Program-made: the position numbers and the translations under genes | In this document: one piece after another, positions 10,438 to 20,879 of the stretch | Position numbering within the stretch: position 1 is the stretch's first letter | Layout of the letters: every line of letters starts with the position of its first letter | The notes under the pieces: generated by a model | What the model saw: the letters and a program-made list of their open reading frames with translations, nothing else | What the model was told of the DNA's origin: nothing | Databases searched by the model: none | NCBI GenBank assembly: GCA_963575745.1 | Contig: CAUYUJ010007446.1 | Span: 506,001-570,000, forward strand | DNA length: 64,000 bases | From: Prorocentrum cordatum | Lineage: Eukaryota; Sar; Dinophyceae; Prorocentrales; Prorocentraceae | Direction: 5' to 3'

Positions 10438-10938
10438 AGGAGGGGCGGGATGATGAGGAAACGGTTGGGGGGGGGATGACATGAAGCAGGTGGAAATCGA
10501 TACTCAGGAGGCAGAGGCGTACGAAGAGAAGAGGCAGTGTCAGGAAGAGGACGACAAGAAACTGGAGTGGCCGTATAACGTGAAGGAGCGTCAGGTTGTG
10601 TTGAATGTGCAAGGTAGACACCAGGGGACCAGGGGAATGACGACGGCGAGGAGGAACATGATGATGGTGACGAGGTGGACAAGGACCCGAAGGATGCGAA
10701 CCTAACGTGCGGGTTGGGAAATGTGTGGGAGATGGGGGAATGGGCCGTGCAAGTGGAGGGGACGGAGGAGGAGAGGGAGAAGGAAGAGGACGTGGAGGAG
10801 GAGGAGGACGGCGAGGATGACGCTCGAGGGAGGCGCTCGAGGAGCTGGACCCAGGGCAGAACTTTTCCGACGATGAGATCGAGCAGATAATGTTGGAGCC
10901 CCGCCTGTCTGGCTGGCCGTACCTTCCTCTTGTTTGTG

Positions 10939-10977
<39 letters not shown>

Positions 10978-11800
10978 CTGTTCTCTCTCTCTCTCTCTCT
11001 CTCTCCGCTGCTGCTGCTTTCCCGCCCTCTGTGCGTAGTATCCGTGTTCATCCTCATACATGTTCCGTGGCGTTACGCCACATCTTTCATTGCACAATGC
11101 CAGTGCGCTGTTGCTATCCGTATGTCTTTCTTTCTCGATCCGTTTGTTATCTGTCCATCTTTCTGATTGCATATAATTGCATATGTGTACGTGTAGGTCG
11201 TTCGATCTTCGCATCTCTACCACTCTCGTTATGTACAAGTGCACCTTAAAGTTCATACGTGTGTCTCCCGCCTCTCTCTCTCTCTCTTTGTCTGATTTCC
11301 TGTCCGGCGAGATGTATGGTTCTCGTACAGCAGTTGCATTCGAGATTTGAGATGCGTAGTTCCTAACACCGTGGGTCGATCTAGAATGTGATCTTTTCCC
11401 AGCCCGTCGCCGAGGGCTTGCAAGTACTGCGGCGCGCAGCACGGTCTTGCACGCACGAACCGAGACAGTCCAGGCAATACGAGCTAACGAGGAGCGTCGG
11501 GCGAGCGTCAACGATACCGATGAGGTACCAGAGTGCCCGGTGTCGTTGCTACTTGCTGTGGGCGGCCCGCAGGCCCGGCCGTCCACCGCATCCACATATT
11601 GTCTGTTCCTTCGGTTTCGGGGCGGTACTAGACACTAGACGCCGTTTCGCCCAGTTGGTTCCTCACAAAATTATTCGGATGTTACCGAAGGCGGCTATGA
11701 CAAAGCGCAGTCGCCACCCTGCCCTTTTTGGAAATGCCTGTGTGGCCAAACGTTGAGCCAAAGTCTGGCTAAGGCATGGGACTCTCTGTTCACCCGGCCA
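10438..11800. other. GGA-rich and (TC)n stretch without genes
   Basis: 10,440-10,890 is purine-rich on the plus strand (glutamate-rich ORFs). 10,944-11,005 is a (TC)n microsatellite interrupted by TTTTTCTGT, with a shorter TC tract at 11,272-11,288. 11,300-11,760 has no simple repeat, and no recognisable domain in any frame. Confidence 0.5.
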
Positions 11801-13050
11801 TAGTGGGAACCATATGGGGGGAAAATTTGGGAAAGGATGAGGGAGCGTAGAAAACGAGGGATGAGAAAGAGGACGAGGAGGAGGAACAAGCCTCTTGGGG
11901 TTCTCTCGGGGCCCTCTTTGGGCCAAATTTCTGGGGGCCTCCTGGGGTTTGCTCCTCTTTGGGGGCTTCTTGGGCCGTCTTAGGGCGCTCTTGGCCCGTC
12001 CGACGCCTTCGGAAAACCGTCTTAGAACCTTCTCCCGGCTGAATTGGGGCCCGCTTGAGGCGCTTTAAAGCAATCTTGAAGGTCGCTTGGGCCGTATTGC
12101 GGGTCTCTTGGTCCGTCTTGGGGCTTTCTTGGCCAATCTTAGGGCCTTCGTGGGGGCTCTTGGGCCGTCTGGGAGCCATATTGGAGGCCAGCGGGGTCGT
12201 TTTGGGCGTGGGAATGGCATTTCGGGGGCCTCCTGTAGGGCGCCTTGGAGTCCCCTGAAGGGCGTATCGGATACCCCCTGGCCAGTCTTGAGACCAACGT
12301 GGGCCGCCTTGGTTCATGTTGGGGCGTCTTGGAGGCATCCTATGGTCACCTTGGGCTCTCTTGGGGGCATCTTGTCCGTCTTGGAGGCGTCTTGAGACCG
12401 TCTTGGGGACCGTCGTGGGGGCCATCCTGGAGGCGAGATGTCTTGACTTTTGCGTGGTTTGGGGTTCGCCCAGGTCTTTCCAGCTGGCCGGCGTGTTGGG
12501 CCGGGGGCCGTTAGTTATCTAGCATTGCGCTTGAGTAGCGGATCGCGGGCATCGGGAATGCTTCTTAGGGTCTCTTCGGGTGTTTCTTGTGGTCTCTTGG
12601 GATTGCTTTGGGGGGACTCTTCGGAACATGTTCGGGGTTCGGTCTTCGTGGCCATCTAGAAAAGCTCTCAAAGCTAGTGTGATGTCCTCATCCTGGGCCC
12701 CTTCGGAGGCTTCCTTGGAGCCATCTGGGACCGTCTTCGAGGCCTCCTGGGCCGTCTTGGGGCGATATCTGGGGCTGTCGTGTGGCCCTCGTGGGAGCCC
12801 TTGGGGCCCTCGTTGGGAGACATTGAGGGTTTCTTGGGCCGTCTTGGAGTGGTGAAAGGCCGAAGTGGCGAAAACGCCGATCTGGGCATCTTCGCCTTCT
12901 CTTTGAGGTCAACTTGGAGCCCTTCGGGGGCGTTTCGAGGGCTTCTTGAGCTGTCTCGGGAATCTCTTGGGCCGGCTTGGGCCCTCTTGGACTGGCGGCG
13001 CCTTGGGGTCCTCTTGGCCCGCTTTGGGGCTCCTCATCACTCGGACCCCA
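11800..13050. repeat. Degenerate ~30-bp GTCTTGGGG-type tandem repeat
   Basis: Over about 1.2 kb the plus strand repeats variants of 'cgtcttggggcc.tcttggag' spaced roughly 15-30 bp apart. Both strands therefore stay open: minus Pro/Lys/Arg/Gln-rich, plus Gly/Leu/Trp-rich. Similar fragments occur at 9.55-9.8, 45.8-45.96 and 49.2-49.55 kb. The ORFs over it are not treated as genes. Confidence 0.7.
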
Positions 13051-14371
13051 GAGAAGTCAGGCGACACGCCTCAGCAGGTCGAGCGACCGGCCGCACGAGC
13101 GACGGGCCGCACGAGGCACGCGGGGAGCCAGAGGGGAGCCCAGATCTCTGCCTCGAAGTCCCCAGACAGAGCTTTTTGACACTCAGTGCTGGTGATGCCC
13201 CCAGGAGCACTCCATCCAGGGACGCGCGGCCGGATGGCGGATTCACGCGCTCCTGCACCCAATCGCCACCAGTCTGCATCCAATCTCCACCAGCCTCCAT
13301 CAGTCTGAATCCACTCGCATCGCACCCATCTGTTCCTCAATGCACTCCGTGGGCCAAGCTGGCGAACTCCCTGGTTTCGTCCCCCAGCTAAGAGTATGTA
13401 GCACGCAGGTATGTTGTTTGTGATCGGCAGTTCTCCGAGCGACGTGGTCCGCAAACGAGTATAAAGTCCAGAAGGCCAAAGTTGTATTTGTTACACACGT
13501 ATCTACAAAACACAAATGACATACCTCAACCTGCTTTAGCAGAGCTCTTGCTCAGAACTCGTCGGAATCGCCCAGTACCCTTGTCGCCACTGCTGATTGG
13601 ACGGGTGCAAGAGAAGGCGTCTCCGAGGTCACTATCTTCTCGCGACCCCCTCGGTACCTCCCGTCCTCCGTTCTTCTGTCATCCCCTCTACCTTGCCCCT
13701 TGTCTTATCCACCTCTGCCCTCCGTCTCTCTCCCTCTCTGTCCCCTTCGTTTCGTGTTGTTCCCTCCCACTTCTCTCTCTGGAGTGCCCGCACTACCAGC
13801 ATCATGACGATGCATCAGTGTGCTGTGTGACTTGGCCGTAAGCTGCGTAGCACCCAGGAACAGAACAGTCAGGACCCGTCTTGTTAGATCCCAACGAGCA
13901 CAGACCGCCAGGACCAGCCGTCATCAGACCCGATCGTCCGCTCGTCTCGGGGCCTCTTCCCAGGCGAGCCACCAGGCGCGCCTCGATGCTCACAGATAGC
14001 ACACCAGCGCTTTCCTCACCTTGTCCTGAGTGCGCTGCTTGAGCTGCCGGCAACTTCTCCACACTTCACTGGCGCCGGCCGCCGCGGGGGGTGCCCCGAG
14101 GCGGCGCCATCTCTGTCGCAAGCCCCGCATCACGCAATGCCAAAGCGTGCGTACAGCTGGTGCTTTCTGCTCGGGTGTGCAAACGGAGCGCTCCACACTC
14201 TGATTGCCATTTTCTTTCCAGTCGGGGTCCCCACGGACCGCGCCAGGGGAGTCGATATCCCCGTCCCCTGATCACATGCGGCACTTCACGCCACAAGAGG
14301 TTGGCGCGGATGGCGCTTGCAGCCCTCGCGCCAGACGGGCTTCGGCCCGCCGAACTGTCAAGATCCTTATG
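13051..14371. other. Gene-free stretch with small repeats
   Basis: 13,255-13,330 repeats 'ccaccag.ctgcatcc' in a ~16-bp rhythm. 13,680-13,790 is pyrimidine-rich. The rest shows short ORFs without recognisable domains. Confidence 0.4.
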
Positions 14372-14506
14372 TTTTTCTCTCTCTCTCTCTCTCTCTCTTT
14401 TCCCAAGCCACCTCGGCCATCCACCTCTCTCCCCCTCTCCCTTTCGCTCTCCCTCAGTTTTGTGTTGTTCTCTCTCTCTCTCTGCCTCTTTCTTTCTTTC
14501 TGTCCC

Positions 14507-14565
<59 letters not shown>

Positions 14566-14962
14566 TCCCCTCTCTCCCCCTCTCCCTCTCTTCCTCTCTC
14601 CCTCCCCCTCCCTGCCTCTCCCTCCCTCCCGCCCCCCGCGTCACCAACCACAGGAAGGCTCCCCGAGGGGACCGGGCACCCCTCACTCGGGGCACCCCCT
14701 TTGGGCCGCCAGGGCGGCGCTGCGCCGCCCGCCCGCCTCTCCGGGGAGAGGGCGGCGAGGGGTCGCGCCTCCTCGTCGGAAGGGGGGGGGGGGGGGGCGC
14801 GTCGGCCCCGTGCCGGGATGGGCGGGAGCGCGGCGCGTCGGGCGGCCGCGCGTCCCGCCCTCCCTTTCCCCCCCCCCCCCCCCCCCCCCCCCCCTCCTCC
14901 CTCCTCCTCCTCCTCCTCCTCCTCCTCCTCCTCCTCCCTCCTCCTCCTCCTCCTCCTCCTCG
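14372..14962. repeat. (TC)n, (TA)n, poly-C and (TCC)n cluster
   Basis: (TC)n lies at about 14,377-14,398, 14,470-14,482 and 14,511-14,553; (TA)7 at about 14,553-14,567; C homopolymer at about 14,869-14,893; (TCC)n at about 14,894-14,962. This cluster directly abuts the 5' end of the LINE. The low-complexity ORFs here are not genes. Confidence 0.9.
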
Positions 14963-14971
14963 TCCCCCTCC

Positions 14972-14993
14972 TCCGTAGCCATTTTGGTTCAAA
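14972..14993 (+). other. Relic of the dinoflagellate spliced leader
   Basis: The 22 bases match the dinoflagellate spliced-leader consensus at 20 of 22 positions. CCGTAGCCATTTTGG is exact; position 17 is T instead of C and position 22 is A instead of G. An ATG follows at once at 14,994. The leader is normally added to mRNAs in trans, so a genomic copy on the sense strand just upstream of a retroelement means the element was copied from a mature trans-spliced mRNA. There is no donor GT after it, so it is not an SL RNA gene. Confidence 0.85.
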
Positions 14994-15154
14994 ATGTCTG
15001 CTTTGCGTGAGCTGGGCAAGGATACCGCTAGTCCGCGGCCAGTCCAAGCTTTACAGCGACAACCACGGGTGAGCTGGCACCCCTCCATATTCCCCGTTCG
15101 CGCCCGTTCCCACCGAGCGGTCGACTCCTGCCCACAGGGCAAAAGTGCGCTCGC

Positions 15155-16462
15155 ATGGCAGGTGGGGACGGCTCTGGTCGTGGCTCTGGGCGCGCTGGCG
15201 GCAGTCACCGCGGACCAGGTGCTGCTGCCCCTCCTGGACGACAGCGCCGTGAGCCTGCCTCCCCCGCTTCTGGACGGTCTCTCTCGAGAAGTACGAAGGA
15301 ACGGAGCGCCCGCTCGAGACGGAGAGCTGCCAAGAAGGACGACGTGCTGGCGGTCCCTGGCTCCCGTCGTGACGGCAAGCGATATCCACGTGCCACGCAC
15401 GAGCCTCAAGCGGCTGCCGCCCCCTCAGATCCAGATCTACTTCATGCTGCCTTGCCTCGCCCTGCCGAAGTACCTGATCATTGGCAAGTACCTGGTGGTG
15501 GACCATGGCCAACGCGCACATCGCTCCATGGCACACCTGTTGGAGGCTGCCCCACCCCGATGGGGATCTCCGGCGACCTCCAGGCCCTGCTGGACAGCTG
15601 CATGCAACAGGACACCGTGGCGCTGGCGGAGACGTCGCGTGACCAGCTCGCCTCCTGCCAGCAGCAGCTCGTGGGCATGTTCCAGGCCCAACAGGAGCAC
15701 GTCGCCAAGTCGCTCGCTGCCCACGCCCGAGATGTTGCCAAAGTTGGAGAGCGAGCAGGCGCCCTGGCCGAAGAGAAACGGCGGATGCGGGCCCATATCG
15801 ATGACATCGAGAAGACGCTCGCCATGGCCGAGAAAGAGATCCCGATCATCGACTTCCAGGCGCTTGAGGCGTGGTCCAGGCTCCCCGACGCGAGGGTCTT
15901 CTCCGTGGGCGCACCTGAACTTGTCGGCCCTGTGCAAGTGCGCGCTGGCATCTCCGACTGGCTCACAGCTGCTGGCCTCGACAATAGCATGGTCCGCCTC
16001 GACTCCTCCGTCCCCAGCACGCGCTTCAACATTGTCGTGGAGGGCGGACTGGACGTCGCCATCCCGCGTGCTCAAGCGCTGGCTCGACATCTGCGTAACC
16101 CTGCTGCTCCCAATCGATGGCGCTCCTTCCAGTGCCAAACGGTTGGCGGTGGCTCTGTCCCGCTCTACGTTTCTCCGGACAAATCCCCGCAGCAAGTTCG
16201 GATGGAAATCCAAACGAGCCTTCCCGTCAGCATCCTCAGTGAAGGGGTCCCTGGCCAGGCCTTCAGCGCCCAGCGGGCTCGTGGCATCATAGCATCCCAG
16301 GGCGTCAAGTTGGCCAAACTCGAGATGGGCGACCGTCGGGAAGCGGACACCACCATCCGCTGGAACATGGACATGGTCTCGCGGCTGGCCATCGACAGGG
16401 ACGCGATCGTCGAGCGGTTCAAGAAGGCCTTCTCGCTGGAGGACCGCACGGAGTGGATTTAG
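15155..16462 (+). CDS. LINE ORF1-like protein, 435 aa
   Basis: Intact ORF with strong coding character. Residues 1-90 are Gly/Ser/Arg/Pro-rich and basic (GRSLSRSTKERSARSRRRAA), likely RNA-binding and disordered. About residues 140-230 form a Gln/Ala/Glu-rich coiled coil (LVGMFQAQQEHVAKSLAAHA; EEKRRMRAHIDDIEKTLAMA). The C-terminal half is a compact alpha/beta region with conserved-looking pieces (DARVFSVGAP, DSSVPSTRFNIVV, RHLRNPAAPNRWRSFQ), ending FSLEDRTEWI. Coiled coil plus C-terminal RNA-binding fold is the usual plan of LINE ORF1 chaperones. ATG at 15,155 is the first ATG of this frame, 162 bp after the spliced-leader relic. The stop at 16,460-16,462 is followed within 62 bp by the endonuclease ORF. 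It is the only intact protein of the element. Confidence 0.7.
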   Translation: MAGGDGSGRGSGRAGGSHRGPGAAAPPGRQRREPASPASGRSLSRSTKERSARSRRRAAKKDDVLAVPGSRRDGKRYPRATHEPQAAAAPSDPDLLHAALPRPAEVPDHWQVPGGGPWPTRTSLHGTPVGGCPTPMGISGDLQALLDSCMQQDTVALAETSRDQLASCQQQLVGMFQAQQEHVAKSLAAHARDVAKVGERAGALAEEKRRMRAHIDDIEKTLAMAEKEIPIIDFQALEAWSRLPDARVFSVGAPELVGPVQVRAGISDWLTAAGLDNSMVRLDSSVPSTRFNIVVEGGLDVAIPRAQALARHLRNPAAPNRWRSFQCQTVGGGSVPLYVSPDKSPQQVRMEIQTSLPVSILSEGVPGQAFSAQRARGIIASQGVKLAKLEMGDRREADTTIRWNMDMVSRLAIDRDAIVERFKKAFSLEDRTEWI

Positions 16463-16523
16463 CATTTCGCGCTGGGCTCATGGGCGCCCGCCGACTTCAG
16501 ATGGTCGCTCTCGCGGGCTGCAT

Positions 16524-17330
16524 TTGGTGGCGTGGAACGCCAAAGGCCTGCCCCACCCGAACCCGCCGCTTCGGCGCCGCAAGCTGGCGCTCCTGAGCTC
16601 TCACATGCGGGCGGGCGCCATGATCCTCGTCCAGGAAGTCCACCGATCCGAGGATGCGCTGAGGATTTTCTGCATGATACAGCCGCAGCGCTACCTCTCG
16701 TTCCTGGCGGCTGGCTCTTCCCCTGGCGTCGGTGGCGTCGCCCTCCTGGTCCCGCAGTTGCCCGTGGCCCCCTCGCCTGGGGCAGCCCCCACATTATCCT
16801 TCGACATCGTGATCCCTGGCAGAGTCGCCCTCCTCAGCGTCGTCGACCCCTCGTCGCAGCGCAGCATCGAGCTCATGAACGTGCACCATTTCGACTTCTC
16901 AGATGGCGACTTCGCCGCGGTGGAGGCGGCCTGGAACGACGCTCTTGCCTGGGCCGCGGACGACCACTTGAGGCGCATCTTCATCGGGGCGGGTGGCTTC
17001 AACATCGCGGACCGCCCTGCAGCTTCGCAGCGGTCTCCTGTGGCAGAGGAGACATGGCGATTACGTCCTGATCAACGCTGCCAGCTGCGACAGCCTGCGT
17101 GACGTCGACTCTTTGGCGCGGCCCTGGAGATCGAGGCGCAATGGCCCACCCGCTTCGACAAGGCCAGCCAGCAGCTCTCGGTCATTGACCGCATCTTCTT
17201 GGGAATCGACGCGCGTGCGATGCTCTCCGTCTCCACGCGCCTCGCGAGCGCTTGCGACGCGATGGAGTTGTCGGAGCTCGGCCTTAGTGGCCATGCGCCC
17301 CTCGTCTTGCAGATCGAGATGGCCCGACGC
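16524..17330 (+). pseudogene. LINE ORF2, AP endonuclease-like domain, inactive
   Basis: The frame from 16,524 opens with VAWNAKGL, then LVQEVHRSEDALRI (QE metal site), GGVALLVP, GRVALLSVVD, MNVHHFDF and IFIGAGGFNIADRP. This is the order of the endonuclease/exonuclease/phosphatase fold that nicks target DNA in LINEs. A TGA ends the frame at 17,100-17,102; the best reading passes briefly through frame 1 (about 17,015-17,105) and returns to frame 0 with WPTRFDKASQQLSVIDRIFL and LGLSGHAPLVLQIE. Two metal-binding/catalytic Asp residues expected in GDFN and SDHxP are Gly here (GGC at 16,995-16,997 and 17,289-17,291). The nuclease should therefore be dead even without the frameshifts. Confidence 0.75.
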
Positions 17331-17385
17331 GTCCCTCGCGAGGAGCAGGCGATCCCGTCGCACCTGTTCACCCGAAGTACCCCGA

Positions 17386-17388
<3 letters not shown>

Positions 17389-17454
<66 letters not shown>
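17389..17454 (+). repeat. (CT)33 microsatellite inside LINE ORF2
   Basis: 66 bp of pure CT with one G at 17,419, encoding alternating Leu-Ser with one Arg. The reading frame before it (endonuclease end) and after it (RT) is the same frame 0, because 66 is a multiple of three. Confidence 0.95.
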
Positions 17455-17458
<4 letters not shown>

Positions 17459-20321
17459 TGGGGAACGGCGATCAGGAGGCGGCGACGGTCGAGGACCGCT
17501 GGCGCGCCGCCAAGACGTGCATGAAATTGGCTGCCGGTCGGATCCGCGACGAGCAGTTGCGCACCAACTTTTCCCTGAAGGTCAAGGAGGCAATGCCGAG
17601 ACCACGCGCGTGGGCTTCAAAACTGCGGCGCGGGCCCTCTGGCGCCAGGATGCGCCGCTCGCGGCCCGCCTTATTGCATCGTGCCCTGACCTCTCCGCCC
17701 ACCTGGTGATCGACCATGGCTCGGTTCGCGTGGCGGGCGCCAGGGCCTTCGCCGAGGCCTTCGGCTCGGCCGCGGCGAAGGCGCATGCCATGCGCGGGCT
17801 GGCGGCCGAGGCCGCTGCGCGGAGGTCCAACGACCGCGACAGCCCCGCCTGGCGCCGCGTGGAGCGTAGGTCTGCCCGACACGCACAGCTATGGACCCCC
17901 TGGCGTCGCCGCATGGCGCTTGCTGGCCTACGGCTTGACTCTGCCCCATGCGCCTCCGACACTGCCTCGGACCCCCCCCCCCCCCCCCCCAAGGTGGTCA
18001 GCGACTCCGCGGGCATGACGGGCGTTGTGGCTGAGTACTGGGGCAAGATCTTCGAGCGCGCGCCGACCGTGGAGCAGAAGCTGCGACTCAACCAGTTCCT
18101 TGCTCGCTTTGCCCCGCAGCTTCCCGTGGTGGAGCTTCCTCAGCCGTCGCTGCGCGCACTGGGGCGCGCCGCGGCGCGGGCCCCGCCAAGCGCTCCTGGG
18201 CCCGACCAACTCCCATGCGCAGCGTGGCGTCGCAGCCCTGGTGCACTACTGCATCTCCATGCTTTGATGGAGCAGCTTTTCAACGAGGGCGTTGGGCCGC
18301 ATGACCTCAACTGGTCGATCTTCCTCTGCGCGCCGCAGGGGGCGGAGGAAGAGGGCACGCCCGACTCGTGCACTCGAACGGCCTCTATTGTGCGCACGCT
18401 CTCCCTCAAGAATGCGGACGCCAAGCTCATTGCCTCCTGCGCGGATCGCGCTCTGCAGCCCGCTGCCTCCGTTGCGACGGAAGGGGTGCAAAAGGGCTTC
18501 ACCGCTGGGCGCCGCTTCGTGGACCGCGTCCCGTTCCTGGACGCGGAGTGCCGCCGCGAGGGTCTCCTCCCTGGCGCCGCTCAGCGTCGCCCGATGCTGC
18601 TCTCCTTCGACTTCGGACAGGATTTCCCGTCCCTCTTCCGCGACGTGATCGACATCGCGCTGCCGAAGTACGGCGTCCCTTTGGGCTTCTGCAGTGTGAT
18701 CTCGGCGTTGCACTGCAACTGTCTCGCCTTCAGCTCCTTCCGGGTCTCGGGGGGCAGTGCGGCGATGGAGCCGCTCTTTGCCTTGTGGTGCGGCATCGTG
18801 CAGGGGTGCTCCCTCTCGGGCACGGTCTGGCGCCTGGGTATGGATGCCCCGAGCCGCGCTCTGATCAAGGCGCTGGGAGACCACCAGAAGGCTGCCTCGC
18901 AGCGTGCGCGTACGATCTGGGCATGCTCATCCGCAACGCCAAGATCCTCCCGCCCATCGCCGAGTCTTCCGAGGACATTGAGTTCGCATTCAACCTGCAG
19001 CTTGCGATCCACAAGTGCGCGCTGGCCCCGCTCTGGGCCGAGGTCGCGCCCAACCTGATCAATGACACCGAGGAGTACCTGACCGAGATGGTCCCGAGCT
19101 GGACGGGTTTCCGCGTCGACCCCTCGGCCAGGTATCTGGGCACGCGCATCGGTCCTGGCATCTCGGAGCAGGGCATTTGGAAGGATGCGGCGGCGAAATG
19201 GTGGTCACGGGCTGCGGAGATGAGCCGCGCGGGCATGGCGCCCAGCCTTGCCGCCCGCGCCTACAACGTCAACGCGCTTCCATGCCTCTCCTACCTGGCC
19301 CAGTTCTTTTTCATCATCCCCGAGATCTGGCGGGTCGAGTTCACGATGCTTCACCGCCTCCTGCGCCTCCCGCCGTCGGCCATGCGCAAGGCGGACATCC
19401 TCTCCATGGGTGCTTGGTGCGCCCCCCCTGCTCCGATGGGCCTGCTGCCGCACTCGGTCGGCGCGCCCTTCCGCGCTGCGGCTCACGCTGCGCGCGACTG
19501 GGCGCCCACGTTGCACGCCCTGCACGACGCGGCGGTCGAGGGCCTCCCGCTGGCGAGCGTCCTGAAGGGCTCGCGGTCGCCGACCTGGTGGGCCACCAAG
19601 CGTTCCATCGTCCAGAACTACGGCCTCGTGATGGATCTGAGCGGCGCCTTGCCGCACCCGCGCCCTGCGTGTGACGAGGTGCCCGCCCCTGTGCCGACGT
19701 CCCTCATCGAGGCGGCTCGCCGCGCCATGGGCGACGAGGAGCAGGCTGCTGCCCGGGCGGCCCCCCCCCAGGAAGGTCAAGCGCCAGGCCGTGGCGATGC
19801 GCACCATCCGCGACGGCCTCTACGAGGAACGCCTCGACCAGCTGATCGGCCGCCGTCTGCGGCGCTGGGGCTCGGAGATGCCCGCCGATGAGCTGCGCGG
19901 CCGTTGGCTGGAGCTCCGCGCCGAGCTGCGCGCAGCTCGCCCCGCCTGGATGTGGTCGCGGCTGCGCACCGTCACCAACGGCTTGATCACGTCGGGCAGG
20001 ATGCACATTATAGCGCCCCGCCCTTGCATCATGCGCTGCGAGGCGCGGGACGACCTATCGCACTACATGGCGTGCCCGGTGCTCCGCGGCGCGGTCGCAG
20101 CGCCAGCGGAGGCGAGTGAGCTGGGCAGCGGCGCCACGTTCCTCGGGCTACGCCACCTGAGTGAGCACCGTGCGCGGCCGCGCATTGTATGTGTACGCGC
20201 GGTGGCGTTGGCCACGCAGCTGTTTCATATTCTGAAGTGGCGAGCCGGTGGCGGCTCGCCCATCCATGCCGCTGCAATCGCCTTTGCGCGTTTGGCAGCA
20301 CTGCATCGTCTACAGGCATAG
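17455..20321 (+). pseudogene. LINE ORF2, reverse transcriptase and C-terminal Cys/His region
   Basis: Frame 0 (to about 18,900): PSAPGPDQLPCAAWR (RT box 0/1), SCTRTASIVRTLSLKNADAK, GVQKGFTAGRRF, LLSFDFGQDFPSLF (first catalytic Asp at 18,609-18,611) and GIVQGCSLSG. Near 18,900 the reading moves to frame 2 with CAYDLGMLIRNAKI, where the active-site A-D-D is A-Y-D (TAC at 18,911-18,913), then HKCALAPLW, ARYLGTRIGPGISEQGIW and the thumb/connector. At a C9 run (19,761-19,769) it returns to frame 0 and ends with RPCIMRCEARDDLSHYMACP, a C..C......H....C motif typical of LINE C-termini, and a stop at 20,319-20,321. A C run at about 17,976-17,991 adds six Pro in frame. Loss of an active-site Asp plus two frameshifts: non-functional. 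Confidence 0.85.
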
Positions 20322-20448
20322 TGCGGCTCCGTCGAAGCATTGTTCTGGAAGCTTATCCGCGCCTGCGGTCGGACGCGTGCGGGCATCTTGCCCTCGTCTC
20401 GCGTCTTGCCCGCTTGCCCTCGTCTTTTCCTCTTTGAGTACGTGCACT

Positions 20449-20495
20449 CCTCCTCCTCCTCCTCCTCCTCCTCCTCCTCCTCCTCCTCCTCCTCT
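20449..20495. repeat. (TCC)n microsatellite 3' of the LINE
   Basis: About 15 TCC units begin 128 bp after the LINE stop codon. It is the same motif and strand as the (TCC)n tract immediately 5' of the element. Confidence 0.9.
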
Positions 20496-20740
20496 CGCCT
20501 CCTCTCTCCTCTCTCCTCCCTGCCTCTCTGCCGCAGAGCTTCATGTCAAAAAGTGTCACACGAGGCCACGCCACGCTGGCCTCGAGAGGATGGAGGTCGG
20601 CTCGGGGAAGGTACCCTGGGTCTCCTCGTGTCTGTTGGGTGTTTTGGTGCATCCTGAGGTAGGGCACCCTCGAACGTTCTTCGGTTTGGCCGGCGGGAGG
20701 TCTCATGTTCTTGAAGGATGTGTTTCTGCCCTAGGTCCGG

Positions 20741-20879
20741 TCGTACATGAACCCACGTTGGTTCTGAGAGTACGCATTGCCCGAACGTTCGTATCACGCG
20801 GCTGGTCTCTTCGACCGGCGGGCCGTTTTCATGTGCGTTGTTTGGCGCGTGCGTACCTTGTGGGCCCCCTAATTTGGCG
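20741..20879 (+). mobile_element. Foldback repeat family C, copy 1
   Basis: Shares ACATGAA.CCACGTTGGTT, CGAACGTTCGTATCACG, GGGCCGT.TTCATGT and a terminal TTGTGGGCCCCC with copies at 43,124-43,300 and 59,001-59,150. Its ends (TACATGAAC and GTTTTCATGTGCG) are inverted. No ORF. The remaining sequence from 20,880 to 21,540 holds nothing recognised. Confidence 0.55.

Larger units (their letters stand above)
14972..20321 (+). mobile_element. Non-LTR (LINE-type) retrotransposon, decayed
   Basis: Order on the plus strand: spliced-leader relic, ORF1 (15,155-16,462), AP-endonuclease-like domain (16,524-~17,330), (TC)n insert, reverse transcriptase (~18,000-19,200), C-terminal region with a C..C...H....C motif ending at 20,321. 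This is the domain order of EN-containing LINEs. ORF2 is interrupted by a stop at 17,100-17,102 and by frameshifts near 17,010, 17,105, 18,900 and 19,765. (TCC)n tracts flank the element on both sides (to 14,962 and from 20,449). No poly(A) tail is visible, so the 3' boundary is uncertain. Confidence 0.85.

Noticed and set aside
11790-12425. 211-aa Pro/Lys/Arg-rich minus-strand ORF
   Set aside because: It is the shadow of the degenerate ~30-bp repeat; similar ORFs appear on the plus strand over the same DNA.
14994-16292. 432-aa ORF beginning directly after the leader as the true LINE ORF1
   Set aside because: The coiled coil and the conserved-looking C-terminal domain are in the 15,155-16,462 frame; the 14,994 frame gives Arg/Ser-rich nonsense over the same DNA.
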